Positions 20,743 to 27,088 of a DNA stretch of 27,088 bases are shown one piece after another. The position numbers were made by a program, and so were the translations under genes. The stretch covers positions 1 through 27,088 of the forward strand of contig JAEHDC010000056.1 of the NCBI GenBank assembly GCA_016880595.1, given 5' to 3'. Source of the DNA: Candidatus Saccharimonadota bacterium. GTDB taxonomy: Bacteria; Patescibacteriota; Saccharimonadia; Saccharimonadales; EFPC-124. Each line of letters opens with the position of its first letter. Positions within the stretch are counted from its first letter, which is position 1. The notes beneath the pieces are model-generated. The model worked only from the letters and a program-made list of their open reading frames with translations, did not search any database and was not told the DNA's origin.

Positions 20743-23127
20743 TTACTCTTCTTCTATCGACACTTTTGGCACGAATTTGCCAAGCCATTTTGGTAACCAC
20801 CAGGCACTTTTGCCAAGTAGCATCATGACTGCTGGTACGATAATCATTCGCACCAAGAATGCGTCAACTAGCACGCCAACTGCTAAGCCAAATCCGATTG
20901 CTTGGATAGAGGAATTTTCGTTAGTCACAAATCCGGCAAAGACCGAGATCATAATTATAGCTGCGGCAGTAACCACTTTGCTGCCCATGCTAAAGCCATT
21001 AACAACAGCCTGTTTTGCGTCGCCGAGTCGTTCGTACTCTTCATGCATGTTTGAGACCAAGAAAAATTCGTAGTCCATGGCCAGCCCAAACAAAATTCCA
21101 GTGCCAATTATTGGTATAAAACTAACAATTGGCGCTGGCGCATCTGTAATACCAAACCAGCCCCATTGAAAAACGGCCACAAGTGCGCCAAACATTGCCG
21201 CAACAGATAGTAAAAAGCCAAGCGTGGCTTTAAGCGGCACCAAAATTGAGCGGAAAGCAATCACCAAAAGCACTAGCGATAGCCCGACTACAACCGCCAA
21301 ATAAACTGGCACAGCAACAGCCAATTTTGCATTGACATCAATTTGCATGGCAGCGCTGCCAGTTACGGTAAACTCGACGCCAGAATCTGCCCATTGGCTT
21401 TGATTATCTTTATTGCGAAGGCTTGCAATTAGATCAATTGTAGCTTGGTCGGCTGGAGCGGATTTTGGAATGATTTGCAGAATTCCAGCTGTGCCATCAT
21501 CAGTTGCGCCGGCTGCCGTAACGGTTTCTATATTAGATTCTGTAGCAATTTTGTTGGCAACTTCTTGCAAATGCACCATATTTGCGTATGCGTCAGCGTT
21601 GGCCTCAACTTTTGCTAAAGCCGCTGCCTGCTGCGCTGCCGCAGTTTGTTGAGCTGCTGCAATCTCTGTTTGTATTGCGGCAATTTCTTCAGCCGAAGTA
21701 GCAGCTGCAATTCGTTGTTGATAAGTTGCAGTGGCGGCTGCTGTTGCTGCGTCAACTTGCTGGTTATATTGTTCGAGGAGTTGAGCTTTAGCTGCGGCCT
21801 TCTCGGCATCTGTTACTGGCTCTAAGTTCTCAACAACCACAATTAGCGGCGAGTTATAGCCAACACCAAAAGCTTTAGAAATTGCATCGTATGCTTTGCG
21901 TTCGCTGGTTGAAGTTGCAGCGTACTGATCAGTTGGCAGCCCGAGTTTCATATTTGTTACCGGCCAAGCGATGACGCCAATTGTCACAAGAGGAACAAGC
22001 AAGGAAGCTATTGGATGGCGAGAAATAAACGCTCCCCAGCGATACCAAATTTGCTTTTTCTTGACGTCGTGATGAAGCTCAAAGCCGTGTTTTTGCGCCT
22101 CTTTTACTTTTGAGCGTATTTTTATGGCCATGATTTTTGATCCAGCAAAGCGGAATAGGACTGGTAATAGAGTAACCGACACCATTGCCGCCATTGCTAC
22201 GGTTGCAGCGCCAGCCAATCCCATTATTGTCATGAATGGAATGTTGACTACGCTTAGCGCTGCCAAGGCAATTACCACTGTAGCGGCTGCAAAAATAACT
22301 GCGCTTCCGGCAGTGCGAATGGCGCGACTTGCAGCATCGCGGTATTTTGCACCATCCAAAAGGTAAACTCGGTACTTATTGATTATGAAAAGCGAATAGT
22401 CAATGCCGACCGCCAAACCAAGCATAGCTGCGAGCGCCGGCGAAGTTGAGTTAACTTGAATAACCTGGCTGAGCCCGTAAAGCCCGGCAATGCTCAGCCC
22501 AACAGCCAAGCCGGCCATCAAAATTGGCATCCCGGCCGCAGTTAGCGAGGCAAAAGTTGCAAGCAAAACGCCAAGCGCAATTACTACTCCAATAAGTTCG
22601 CCGGCACCAATGAGTTGACCCGGCATACCACTGGCAATATCGCCGCCAGCTTCAACTGTTAAGCCGCTGCTACGAGCGTTTTCTATGAGGTTGTTGATAT
22701 CGTCAATTGTTGTTTGGCTGATGTTGCCGCTATCGTTAACCAATTGAACTTGAATGTAGGCAGTGCTTTGGTCATCGCTCATCGCCGCAGTGTTGACATA
22801 TGGGCTGACAGCTTGCTTAACACCGTCGACGCTAGCAATGTCGCTTGACAGCGTTTGGATTGTGTTAGCATAACTTTCTAGTGTCTCGCCATCTGGCGCT
22901 ACAACAACAATGCGCGCTGAGCCACTACCTGCACTTGGAAAAAGCTCTTTCATGCGCTCTAGGCCAATGTTGGCTTCTGTTCCAGGGATGCTAATTGAGC
23001 TTGTTGCCGGCTGTGCCCAAAGTATTGCGCCGGTAATTACAAGAGCAGCAATTGCAGCCCAGATGCCTAGCACGCGCCAGGGGTGATCAAAGCTGTGCGC
23101 TCCTATTTTTTCTAAAAATTTATGCAT
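20743..23127 (-). CDS. MMPL/RND family transporter
   Basis: A 794-residue inner-membrane transporter of the MMPL (YdfJ/HpnN-like) type with two homologous halves. Each half has an initial helix, an extracytoplasmic loop and a bundle of about five helices. Hallmark motifs are GIDYSLFIINKYR (241-253) in half 1 and AMDYEFFLVSNMHEEYER (683-700) in half 2. These carry the Asp-Tyr pair expected for proton coupling. The family exports lipids or hydrophobic drugs. An unusual feature is an Ala/Gln/Glu-rich coiled-coil-like insert at about 440-520 in the second external loop, beginning AEKAAAKAQLLEQYNQQVDA. The start overlaps the stop of the upstream ArsR-like gene by 8 nt, so the two are coupled and the regulator probably controls this gene. 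Confidence 0.93.
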   Translation of the reverse strand: MHKFLEKIGAHSFDHPWRVLGIWAAIAALVITGAILWAQPATSSISIPGTEANIGLERMKELFPSAGSGSARIVVVAPDGETLESYANTIQTLSSDIASVDGVKQAVSPYVNTAAMSDDQSTAYIQVQLVNDSGNISQTTIDDINNLIENARSSGLTVEAGGDIASGMPGQLIGAGELIGVVIALGVLLATFASLTAAGMPILMAGLAVGLSIAGLYGLSQVIQVNSTSPALAAMLGLAVGIDYSLFIINKYRVYLLDGAKYRDAASRAIRTAGSAVIFAAATVVIALAALSVVNIPFMTIMGLAGAATVAMAAMVSVTLLPVLFRFAGSKIMAIKIRSKVKEAQKHGFELHHDVKKKQIWYRWGAFISRHPIASLLVPLVTIGVIAWPVTNMKLGLPTDQYAATSTSERKAYDAISKAFGVGYNSPLIVVVENLEPVTDAEKAAAKAQLLEQYNQQVDAATAAATATYQQRIAAATSAEEIAAIQTEIAAAQQTAAAQQAAALAKVEANADAYANMVHLQEVANKIATESNIETVTAAGATDDGTAGILQIIPKSAPADQATIDLIASLRNKDNQSQWADSGVEFTVTGSAAMQIDVNAKLAVAVPVYLAVVVGLSLVLLVIAFRSILVPLKATLGFLLSVAAMFGALVAVFQWGWFGITDAPAPIVSFIPIIGTGILFGLAMDYEFFLVSNMHEEYERLGDAKQAVVNGFSMGSKVVTAAAIIMISVFAGFVTNENSSIQAIGFGLAVGVLVDAFLVRMIIVPAVMMLLGKSAWWLPKWLGKFVPKVSIEEE

Positions 23128-23446
23128 TTTTTCTCCTTTTAGCTATTTTTTCTAGTGCGTTTACAAAGTCCCGCGACATAATAAGCGGCGTTTGGAAAAT
23201 TGGCGTGTAGTAAATTTTGGCGCCATTATGTTCAGCTTCAATAAGCTTGGCCTCGCGCAAAATTTTAAGATGATGTGACACGGCTGGCCGCGACAAGGCA
23301 ACTTTGTTGGCTAATTCTACGACCGAAAGTCGCTGATAGTCTGCAAGCAAAAACATAATTTGCTGGCGAACAGAGTCACCCAAAGCATTAAAAATTGGCA
23401 AATATTGCCTAAAGGTTTCTATTGCAGCTTGTTCGTCGTTTAACAT
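23120..23446 (-). CDS. ArsR/SmtB-family winged-helix regulator
   Basis: A 108-residue DNA-binding protein: LPIFNALGDSVRQQIMFLLA, LSVVELANKVALSRPAVSHH (recognition helix) and LKILREAKLIEAEHNGAKIY (wing) are the ArsR pattern. There is no CVC metal-binding motif, so the inducer is not a classic metal. The ATG at 23446 is chosen over a TTG two codons upstream because a TATATT box lies 8 nt before it (leaderless). The stop overlaps the MMPL start. It probably represses its own operon and thereby MMPL export. Confidence 0.9.
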   Translation of the reverse strand: MLNDEQAAIETFRQYLPIFNALGDSVRQQIMFLLADYQRLSVVELANKVALSRPAVSHHLKILREAKLIEAEHNGAKIYYTPIFQTPLIMSRDFVNALEKIAKRRKNA

Positions 23447-23454
23447 ACACAAAA

Positions 23455-23460
23455 AATATA
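23455..23460 (-). promoter_or_regulatory. -10 box for the arsR-MMPL operon
   Basis: Minus-strand TATATT, with TATTAT overlapping just upstream, 8 nt before the ATG of the regulator. A palindromic operator was not obvious, but repression by the encoded regulator is expected. Confidence 0.5.
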
Positions 23461-23495
23461 ATAGCGCATTGGTTTAAAAATTTCAACCGATTTCA

Positions 23496-24065
23496 CTAGG
23501 ATTTATTTTGTCGACGCTGCCGCAACCGTTCGACGTTGGCAATGACATGACTAGCGCGAGGAGTTCTAAACATGCTATTTATAACATCAAAAACAAACCA
23601 GGATGCCGAACCGGTGGCAATTGCAATCACAAATCCTCTTGGTAAATTAGCTGTTAAATTCACTACAAACGGTTGGACAATGTAAACAACAAGCACGGCC
23701 AAAATGCCAAAAAGTAGAGAGTTTAGCATGCAAATCCGGCCATTAAGATTAAGTTTTCTGTAGCTGTAATCCCATAGCTTTAGAGAGTAAAGTTTCTCTA
23801 GGAGCCAATGGCCGGTGTGCTCAACAACAGAGGTTATTATTACGCCAAACGCAAAAACCGCCAATATATTTTGCGACAAAGGGCTAAGTAACAAGGCCGC
23901 AATTACGCCGCCAAACCCGTAGACTGGACAAAACGGGCCAAACACAAAGCCAGGGCTTACGAGTCTTCTTTGAAGAACTAGATTAAGCATTACTTCTATA
24001 AGCCATCCCAGAAAGGAGTAAGTCACCCACCAGAAGATAAAATCAGGCAATGCGTAAAATAGCAT
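23496..24065 (-). CDS. Putative ABC-transporter-permease-like membrane protein (PF06541 type)
   Basis: A 189-residue membrane protein with about four or five helices. The N-terminal segment FWWVTYSFLGWLIEVMLNL, followed by RRLVSPGFVFGPFCPVYGFG, is the hallmark of the PF06541 family (once DUF1113; annotated as putative ABC-transporter type IV/CmpB). The function of these proteins is not established. The C-terminus is basic (RLRQRRQNKS). TAGAAT lies 6 nt before the ATG at 24065, so a leaderless message is likely. It is divergent from the 88-aa gene. Confidence 0.85.
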   Translation of the reverse strand: MLFYALPDFIFWWVTYSFLGWLIEVMLNLVLQRRLVSPGFVFGPFCPVYGFGGVIAALLLSPLSQNILAVFAFGVIITSVVEHTGHWLLEKLYSLKLWDYSYRKLNLNGRICMLNSLLFGILAVLVVYIVQPFVVNLTANLPRGFVIAIATGSASWFVFDVINSMFRTPRASHVIANVERLRQRRQNKS

Positions 24066-24071
24066 AGCCTT

Positions 24072-24077
24072 ATTCTA
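24072..24077 (-). promoter_or_regulatory. -10 box for the PF06541-like gene
   Basis: Minus-strand TAGAAT, then AAGGCT, then the ATG at 24065 (6 nt). Confidence 0.5.
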
Positions 24078-24179
24078 CCTGAAGAGTATAGCCTCCTGCA
24101 AATTAAGTTCTGGGTGGTTGGCCATAGCTTTGCGCAGACCGACTAGTGGCATAAACTTGTGCCTGCGTTCAAAAGGTAA

Positions 24180-24185
24180 TATGAT
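24180..24185 (+). promoter_or_regulatory. -10 box for the 88-aa membrane gene
   Basis: TATGAT ends 7 nt before the ATG at 24193, without a ribosome site, as for the other leaderless starts in this window. Confidence 0.55.
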
Positions 24186-24192
24186 TATAGCT

Positions 24193-24459
24193 ATGAAAAA
24201 GCCAATTCTTGCTGCGGTGTTAAACCTTATTCCTGGTTTGGGATATCTTTATGCTGATGTTCGTAAGGTGTTTGCCTGGATTTTGCTGGTTAGTTTTGCT
24301 GCTGATGTGTTTTCGGTTATTTTGGCTCAAGGCGAAAGTAGCACCTGCGTTAGTCAGGTTACGCCTAGCTCAATTGCATCAGCAATTAGTTACTTGTTAA
24401 TTCAGGCTGGGCTAGTGGTTGATGTTTATCTTGAGGCGAAGAAAAAAATTAAAAAGTGA
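24193..24459 (+). CDS. Small membrane protein, 88 aa
   Basis: Starts MKKPILAAVLNLIPGLGYLY. The motif LNLIPGLGYLY at the first helix is typical of small two- or three-helix proteins of the TM2/DUF5683-like kind. Hydrophobic segments cover about 5-20, 28-46 and 64-80; the C-terminus is Lys-rich (EAKKKIKK). The ATG at 24193 is supported by TATGAT 7 nt upstream; a longer in-frame extension to 24118 has no such support. It ends in TGA, so UGA is a stop here. Function unknown. Confidence 0.7.
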   Translation: MKKPILAAVLNLIPGLGYLYADVRKVFAWILLVSFAADVFSVILAQGESSTCVSQVTPSSIASAISYLLIQAGLVVDVYLEAKKKIKK

Positions 24460-24461
24460 TC

Positions 24462-24467
24462 TATAAT
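24462..24467 (+). promoter_or_regulatory. Consensus -10 box TATAAT
   Basis: TATAAT directly follows the stop of the 88-aa gene. It would give a leader of about 70 nt to the 190-aa membrane gene, which has its own Shine-Dalgarno. Confidence 0.55.
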
Positions 24468-24544
24468 AACGGCGAGACCTGCTGAGCGTTATACAACAAA
24501 ATCGTGACCAGCAGTGCTTGCATAGCGATTTAAACAGGAGTGAC

Positions 24545-25117
24545 ATGAGGGAAGCCGTTGCAGTAATTGGTAGCCTAATTTTGCTGGCTGGCATGGCGCC
24601 ATACATCCTAGATACAGTAAAGGGAAAAACAAAGCCCAATATTGTTAGTTGGTTTACCTGGACGTTACTATCCGTAATTGGCATGGCTGTAGCAATAAGT
24701 GAAGGTGCTATTACGGCGGCAATTCTTAGCGGGGCAAGCGCATTAGCAACTATGTCTGTAACGGTTCTTGGCCTCAGACGCGGCATAAAACACTACACTT
24801 TTTTTGATGGTGCTTGTCAAGTGGCCGCACTTGTTGGAATTGTTTTGTGGCAAATCACAAAACAGCCAGAGTTGGCGGTTGCAATTGCAGTGATGGCAGA
24901 TATGGTTGCCTCGTTGCCAACTCAAAAGCATGCTTGGCAAGAACCGTTTGCAGAAACTTGGCAGGCGTTTGCGGCTGGTGCCGTAGGTTCAGCTATTGCG
25001 CTGGCAACGGTTTCGCAGTTTTCTTTTGTAGCCTTGGCTTACCCAATCTGGCTGTTCCTTGTAAACTTTATAACACTCGTGATTATTGGGTATCGCAGGC
25101 TGAAGGCTAGGCGTTAA
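24545..25117 (+). CDS. SWEET/PQ-loop-like membrane protein
   Basis: A 190-residue protein with about six helices. The start ATG 24545 has ACAGGAG 5 nt upstream. The first half carries APYILDTVKGKTKPNIVSWF, a proline-containing motif resembling PQ-loop/SWEET proteins and seen in CPR hypothetical proteins. The second half has a similar arrangement (ADMVASLPTQKHAWQEPFAE, then TWQAF), so the protein seems built of two related three-helix halves. SWEET and PQ-loop proteins move sugars or amino acids; that role is only a possibility here. The tail is basic (YRRLKARR). Confidence 0.65.
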   Translation: MREAVAVIGSLILLAGMAPYILDTVKGKTKPNIVSWFTWTLLSVIGMAVAISEGAITAAILSGASALATMSVTVLGLRRGIKHYTFFDGACQVAALVGIVLWQITKQPELAVAIAVMADMVASLPTQKHAWQEPFAETWQAFAAGAVGSAIALATVSQFSFVALAYPIWLFLVNFITLVIIGYRRLKARR

Positions 25118-25137
25118 GCCGGGTTGTTGCGCATAGT

Positions 25138-25166
25138 TTGGCTTTATCCAAAAAAATTGTTATAGT
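25138..25166 (+). promoter_or_regulatory. -35/-10 promoter for the 230-aa gene
   Basis: TTGGCT and TATAGT are 17 bp apart. Transcription would start near 25173 and give a leader of about 39 nt with GGAAGG 8 nt before the ATG. Confidence 0.6.
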
Positions 25167-25211
25167 AAGTTTGTTGAGTTTTCCAGTGAAGAGTCTACCG
25201 GAAGGTGTGTC

Positions 25212-25904
25212 ATGTCAGAGGTCATTGACTCTAAGTTCTTGAGTTTCCTGGGAGTGAGTTGTCCAACTGAGTTAACTACAGTCCAGCGTGAAGCCGGCTT
25301 ATTCACCGAACTGATCAGTTACGGATGGACTCAGGAGGAATTGATCATTGCGGCTAAGACCGGATACAATTACGCAGCCCATCGTTCCGGAGCCTCTAGA
25401 GCCTTCCGCGATGAGTGGAAACCCCGCAGTAACGCCAGCGCGCTTAGAAGCTGGCTTCGTCATCACTACGATCAGGCGAAGGCTCGTCAGGCCAACTTGT
25501 CTTTCGACGAGTTCGTCGCCCTATGGTGCGAGCTGTCCGAGGGGTTACTTCTATCGGGCTGCAAAAGGTACGATTACTCGTACAATAAACTGCGGGTTTA
25601 CATTAAAGCTCTTCGCACCGGGCTGTCCAGCCAAGAGGCGAGAAGTCTATTGAGGTATGTCTTCTGGACCAACCACTACGCTAGTTGTTATCTGTACATC
25701 GCTTTGCGCCGTAAGGGCATTAACCGGGAACTAGCTACGCAAATCGTCGAAACCGAGCCTACGGCTAAAATGGGAGATTTGAAATCTATCGTGGAGGCGC
25801 ATAGAAGAGGTGCCACCGACGACGAGATTCTGAGCGCTTCAGCGGCCCGAGAGGTGAACGCTCTAGCGCTGCGCTATCGGCAGGCAGCACGTCAAGCCTC
25901 ATAG
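25212..25904 (+). CDS. Helical-repeat hypothetical protein, 230 aa
   Basis: A soluble, helical protein that I do not recognise. At least four short segments share the pattern A-x-R/K-x-G-x-x-x-x-E-a: SYGWTQEELIIAAKTGY, ALRTGLSSQEARSLLRY, ALRRKGINRELATQIVE and AHRRGATDDEILSA. They look like degenerate helix-hairpin repeats that could form a small superhelix. Basic patches (RDEWKPR; ALRSWLRHHYDQAKARQ) might bind nucleic acid. GGAAGG lies 8 nt upstream of the ATG. GC content and C-ending codons are higher than in its neighbours. The gene is monocistronic, with its own promoter and a strong terminator, so good expression is inferred. Confidence 0.72.
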   Translation: MSEVIDSKFLSFLGVSCPTELTTVQREAGLFTELISYGWTQEELIIAAKTGYNYAAHRSGASRAFRDEWKPRSNASALRSWLRHHYDQAKARQANLSFDEFVALWCELSEGLLLSGCKRYDYSYNKLRVYIKALRTGLSSQEARSLLRYVFWTNHYASCYLYIALRRKGINRELATQIVETEPTAKMGDLKSIVEAHRRGATDDEILSASAAREVNALALRYRQAARQAS

Positions 25905-25942
25905 TATTCGTCGCACATACGCACCTCGCTTATATGCGGCAA

Positions 25943-25996
25943 GCCCCGTTCTTCGTAGAGAAATACTCCGAGGAGGCGGGGTATTTTTATTTTTTT
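25943..25996 (+). terminator. Strong rho-independent terminator
   Basis: CCCCG pairs with CGGGG and the stem extends through TTCTTCG with CGAGGAGG (wobbles and one bulge). It is followed by ATTTTTATTTTTTT. It ends the 230-aa gene 38 bp after its stop. Confidence 0.88.
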
Positions 25997-26022
25997 AGGA
26001 TCGAGTAAATCATCGTAAAAGT

Positions 26023-26060
26023 AGCGGGTTCTAAACAGTATATCCTGCCAAGAACCCGCT
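26023..26060 (-). terminator. Hairpin terminator of the 244-aa membrane gene
   Basis: A perfect 10-bp stem AGCGGGTTCT/AGAACCCGCT with an 18-nt loop. On the minus strand it is followed by ACTTTTACG. It lies 27 bp after the stop at 26088. Confidence 0.7.
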
Positions 26061-26087
26061 TGCATGTACGGACTAAGAGAACATGTA

Positions 26088-26822
26088 TCAAACTCGTCGC
26101 CTGCGAATTAACCGCCTAAGCAAGCAGCAAATCGCCAAAAAAGCAACCAAAATTGCAGCCCAGAGATGTGTCCATAGGAATCCAGCTATTACTAGAATTA
26201 AACTGATACCTATAATAATCGCCACTACAATCACAAAGCCGGTAGTCGCAAGCGAAAGGCAATCTAGGGTGACAGTGCCAAATGATTCTAATACATTTAC
26301 AAAGCCCGAACCATATCTGCACGATCTTTTATCTATAAAAACTATAATTGCGCTAACAAAACACATGATAGAAGCTATGCACAATAATACATAAAGCCCA
26401 GTATGGCTACCGGTGTCGCAAACAATTACGTCACCGGACTGCTGAGCAATTATCTTGCCATTATAGCTAAAAGTCTGTACAACGGAGCCAGCTTTAATAA
26501 TCTCTTCGAGGTCAGTACTGTCTTTAAGGATAGACTGTTGGCCTTCTTTTGTATCAAAGACCGCATCCGAGCCATTATCTCCGTAGGACAAGGAATAAGC
26601 TTCTTTAGTTGCTAGTTCACTCTTTACTTGCAGACAGTTAGGGAACCAACGTGCATTGCACAGGTCGCCGCTATTCACGGCTTTTACTATAGCAGCACTC
26701 ATGGCGTCATCTCTTTTGTAGTCCTCTACAGCCGCCCGTCCCAAAAAGAACGTCGCAAATAAAAAAGTTATCGCAAGTACAAGCAGTAACCAAAAACCCG
26801 TATTTGCGGATTTACGCTTCAT
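26088..26822 (-). CDS. Membrane protein with external domain, 244 aa
   Basis: Unrecognised. An N-terminal helix (about 10-30, FWLLLVLAITFLFATFFLG) precedes an extracytoplasmic region of about 110 residues. That region contains CNARWFPNC, a likely disulfide, and Ser/Thr/Asp-rich stretches. Three more helices follow (about 142-163, 195-215 and 217-236), and the tail is very basic (LLRRLIRRRRV). The ATG at 26822 is chosen over a TTG two codons upstream because AGGAG lies 6 nt before it. A TGGCATAAT extended -10 lies about 47 nt upstream. It has its own terminator. Function unknown. Confidence 0.68.
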   Translation of the reverse strand: MKRKSANTGFWLLLVLAITFLFATFFLGRAAVEDYKRDDAMSAAIVKAVNSGDLCNARWFPNCLQVKSELATKEAYSLSYGDNGSDAVFDTKEGQQSILKDSTDLEEIIKAGSVVQTFSYNGKIIAQQSGDVIVCDTGSHTGLYVLLCIASIMCFVSAIIVFIDKRSCRYGSGFVNVLESFGTVTLDCLSLATTGFVIVVAIIIGISLILVIAGFLWTHLWAAILVAFLAICCLLRRLIRRRRV

Positions 26823-26976
26823 CGCCAACTCCTATGTTTGAATGGATTATTTATTTGCGATATTTAGATTATGCCATAAAATTAAGATAATTATAAGGGC
26901 ACGGAGAAAGCGTGTGATGCCTATACGTCGCCAGCAAACGCAGTAAGCCGTAATGAAGGGGGTATAGACAAACCAC

Positions 26977-27088
26977 CTAATCCTGCGCCAACCCAGCCCG
27001 AAATCCCAGCAGCTCATAGCCGAATATCTTGTTCTCAATGTGTTGTCTGAAACGCTCTGCCGTTTCCTCGATCTTGTTAATATACTGG
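26977..27088 (-). CDS. C-terminus of an unidentified protein, cut by window edge
   Basis: The minus-strand frame is open to the window end and stops with TAG at 26977. The visible 36 residues include YINKIEETAERFRQHIENKI and end GYELLGFRAGLAQD, a charged helix and then a hydrophobic end. The composition is clearly coding. There is too little to assign a family. The frame overlapping it on the same strand (27038-26847) is a shadow. Confidence 0.55.
   Translation of the reverse strand, partial: QYINKIEETAERFRQHIENKIFGYELLGFRAGLAQD

Noticed and set aside
20743..21073. 121-aa plus-strand frame across the MMPL 3' end
   Set aside because: Antisense to conserved MMPL motifs; low-complexity Thr/Ile/Ala product without any start signal.
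21600..21800. Ala/Gln-rich repeat region as a separate gene
   Set aside because: The open frames here are other-frame readings of the coiled-coil-like insert in the MMPL transporter.
1..27088. UGA recoding (Gracilibacteria-type code)
   Set aside because: Genes at 10832-11227 and 24193-24459 end properly at TGA, and no conserved protein contains an in-frame TGA.

Overview
The window looks like a chromosomal segment of a Candidate Phyla Radiation bacterium, most likely Candidatus Saccharibacteria (TM7). This is inferred from small, tightly packed genes, a short UvrC, a YvlD-type membrane protein overlapping secG, several lineage-style membrane or surface proteins without general homologs, and many genes whose -10 box lies 6-9 nt before the start codon (leaderless transcripts). 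TGA acts as a normal stop, for example in the YvlD-type gene and the 88-aa membrane gene, which argues against the UGA=Gly lineages Gracilibacteria and Absconditabacteria. No tRNA, rRNA, CRISPR array, transposase or integrase was seen.

Layout. 1-3.1 kb: uvrC, cut by the window edge, and a large membrane protein. 3.2-9.5 kb: an accessory stretch of mostly unrecognised small genes. It holds a 48-aa DnaJ-like zinc-knuckle protein with a perfect consensus promoter, a 350-aa protein made of two repeated halves, a three-gene minus-strand operon with a recurring module, two proteins with nearly the same N-terminus but unrelated C-termini, a transglutaminase-like protein, a DUF6624-like protein, and two small genes on a segment bounded by imperfect copies of the pepP 5' end. 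9.6-13.2 kb: conserved genes pepP, a YvlD-like membrane gene, secG and an oligopeptide-binding protein. 13.2-16.3 kb: an HTH/EgtD-like methyltransferase fusion and membrane proteins.

16.4-19.7 kb is a three-gene exported-protein operon: a multidomain Ig/FN3 surface protein, a membrane-anchored cupredoxin-like protein without the usual copper ligands, and a membrane-anchored GH18-like protein with an altered active-site motif. 19.8-23.5 kb: a two-domain protein behind a structured leader, then an ArsR-MMPL operon. 23.5-27.1 kb: four membrane proteins, a helical-repeat protein with its own promoter and terminator, and the C-terminus of a gene running off the window.

Two expression styles coexist. 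Many AT-rich genes appear leaderless with a TGnTAnAnT-type extended -10. A few genes (3238-3384, 19877-20506, 25212-25904) have -35/-10 promoters, Shine-Dalgarno sites, C-ending codons and nearby hairpins, as expected for strongly expressed or separately acquired genes. All functions are inferred by reading the sequence; no database search was run.
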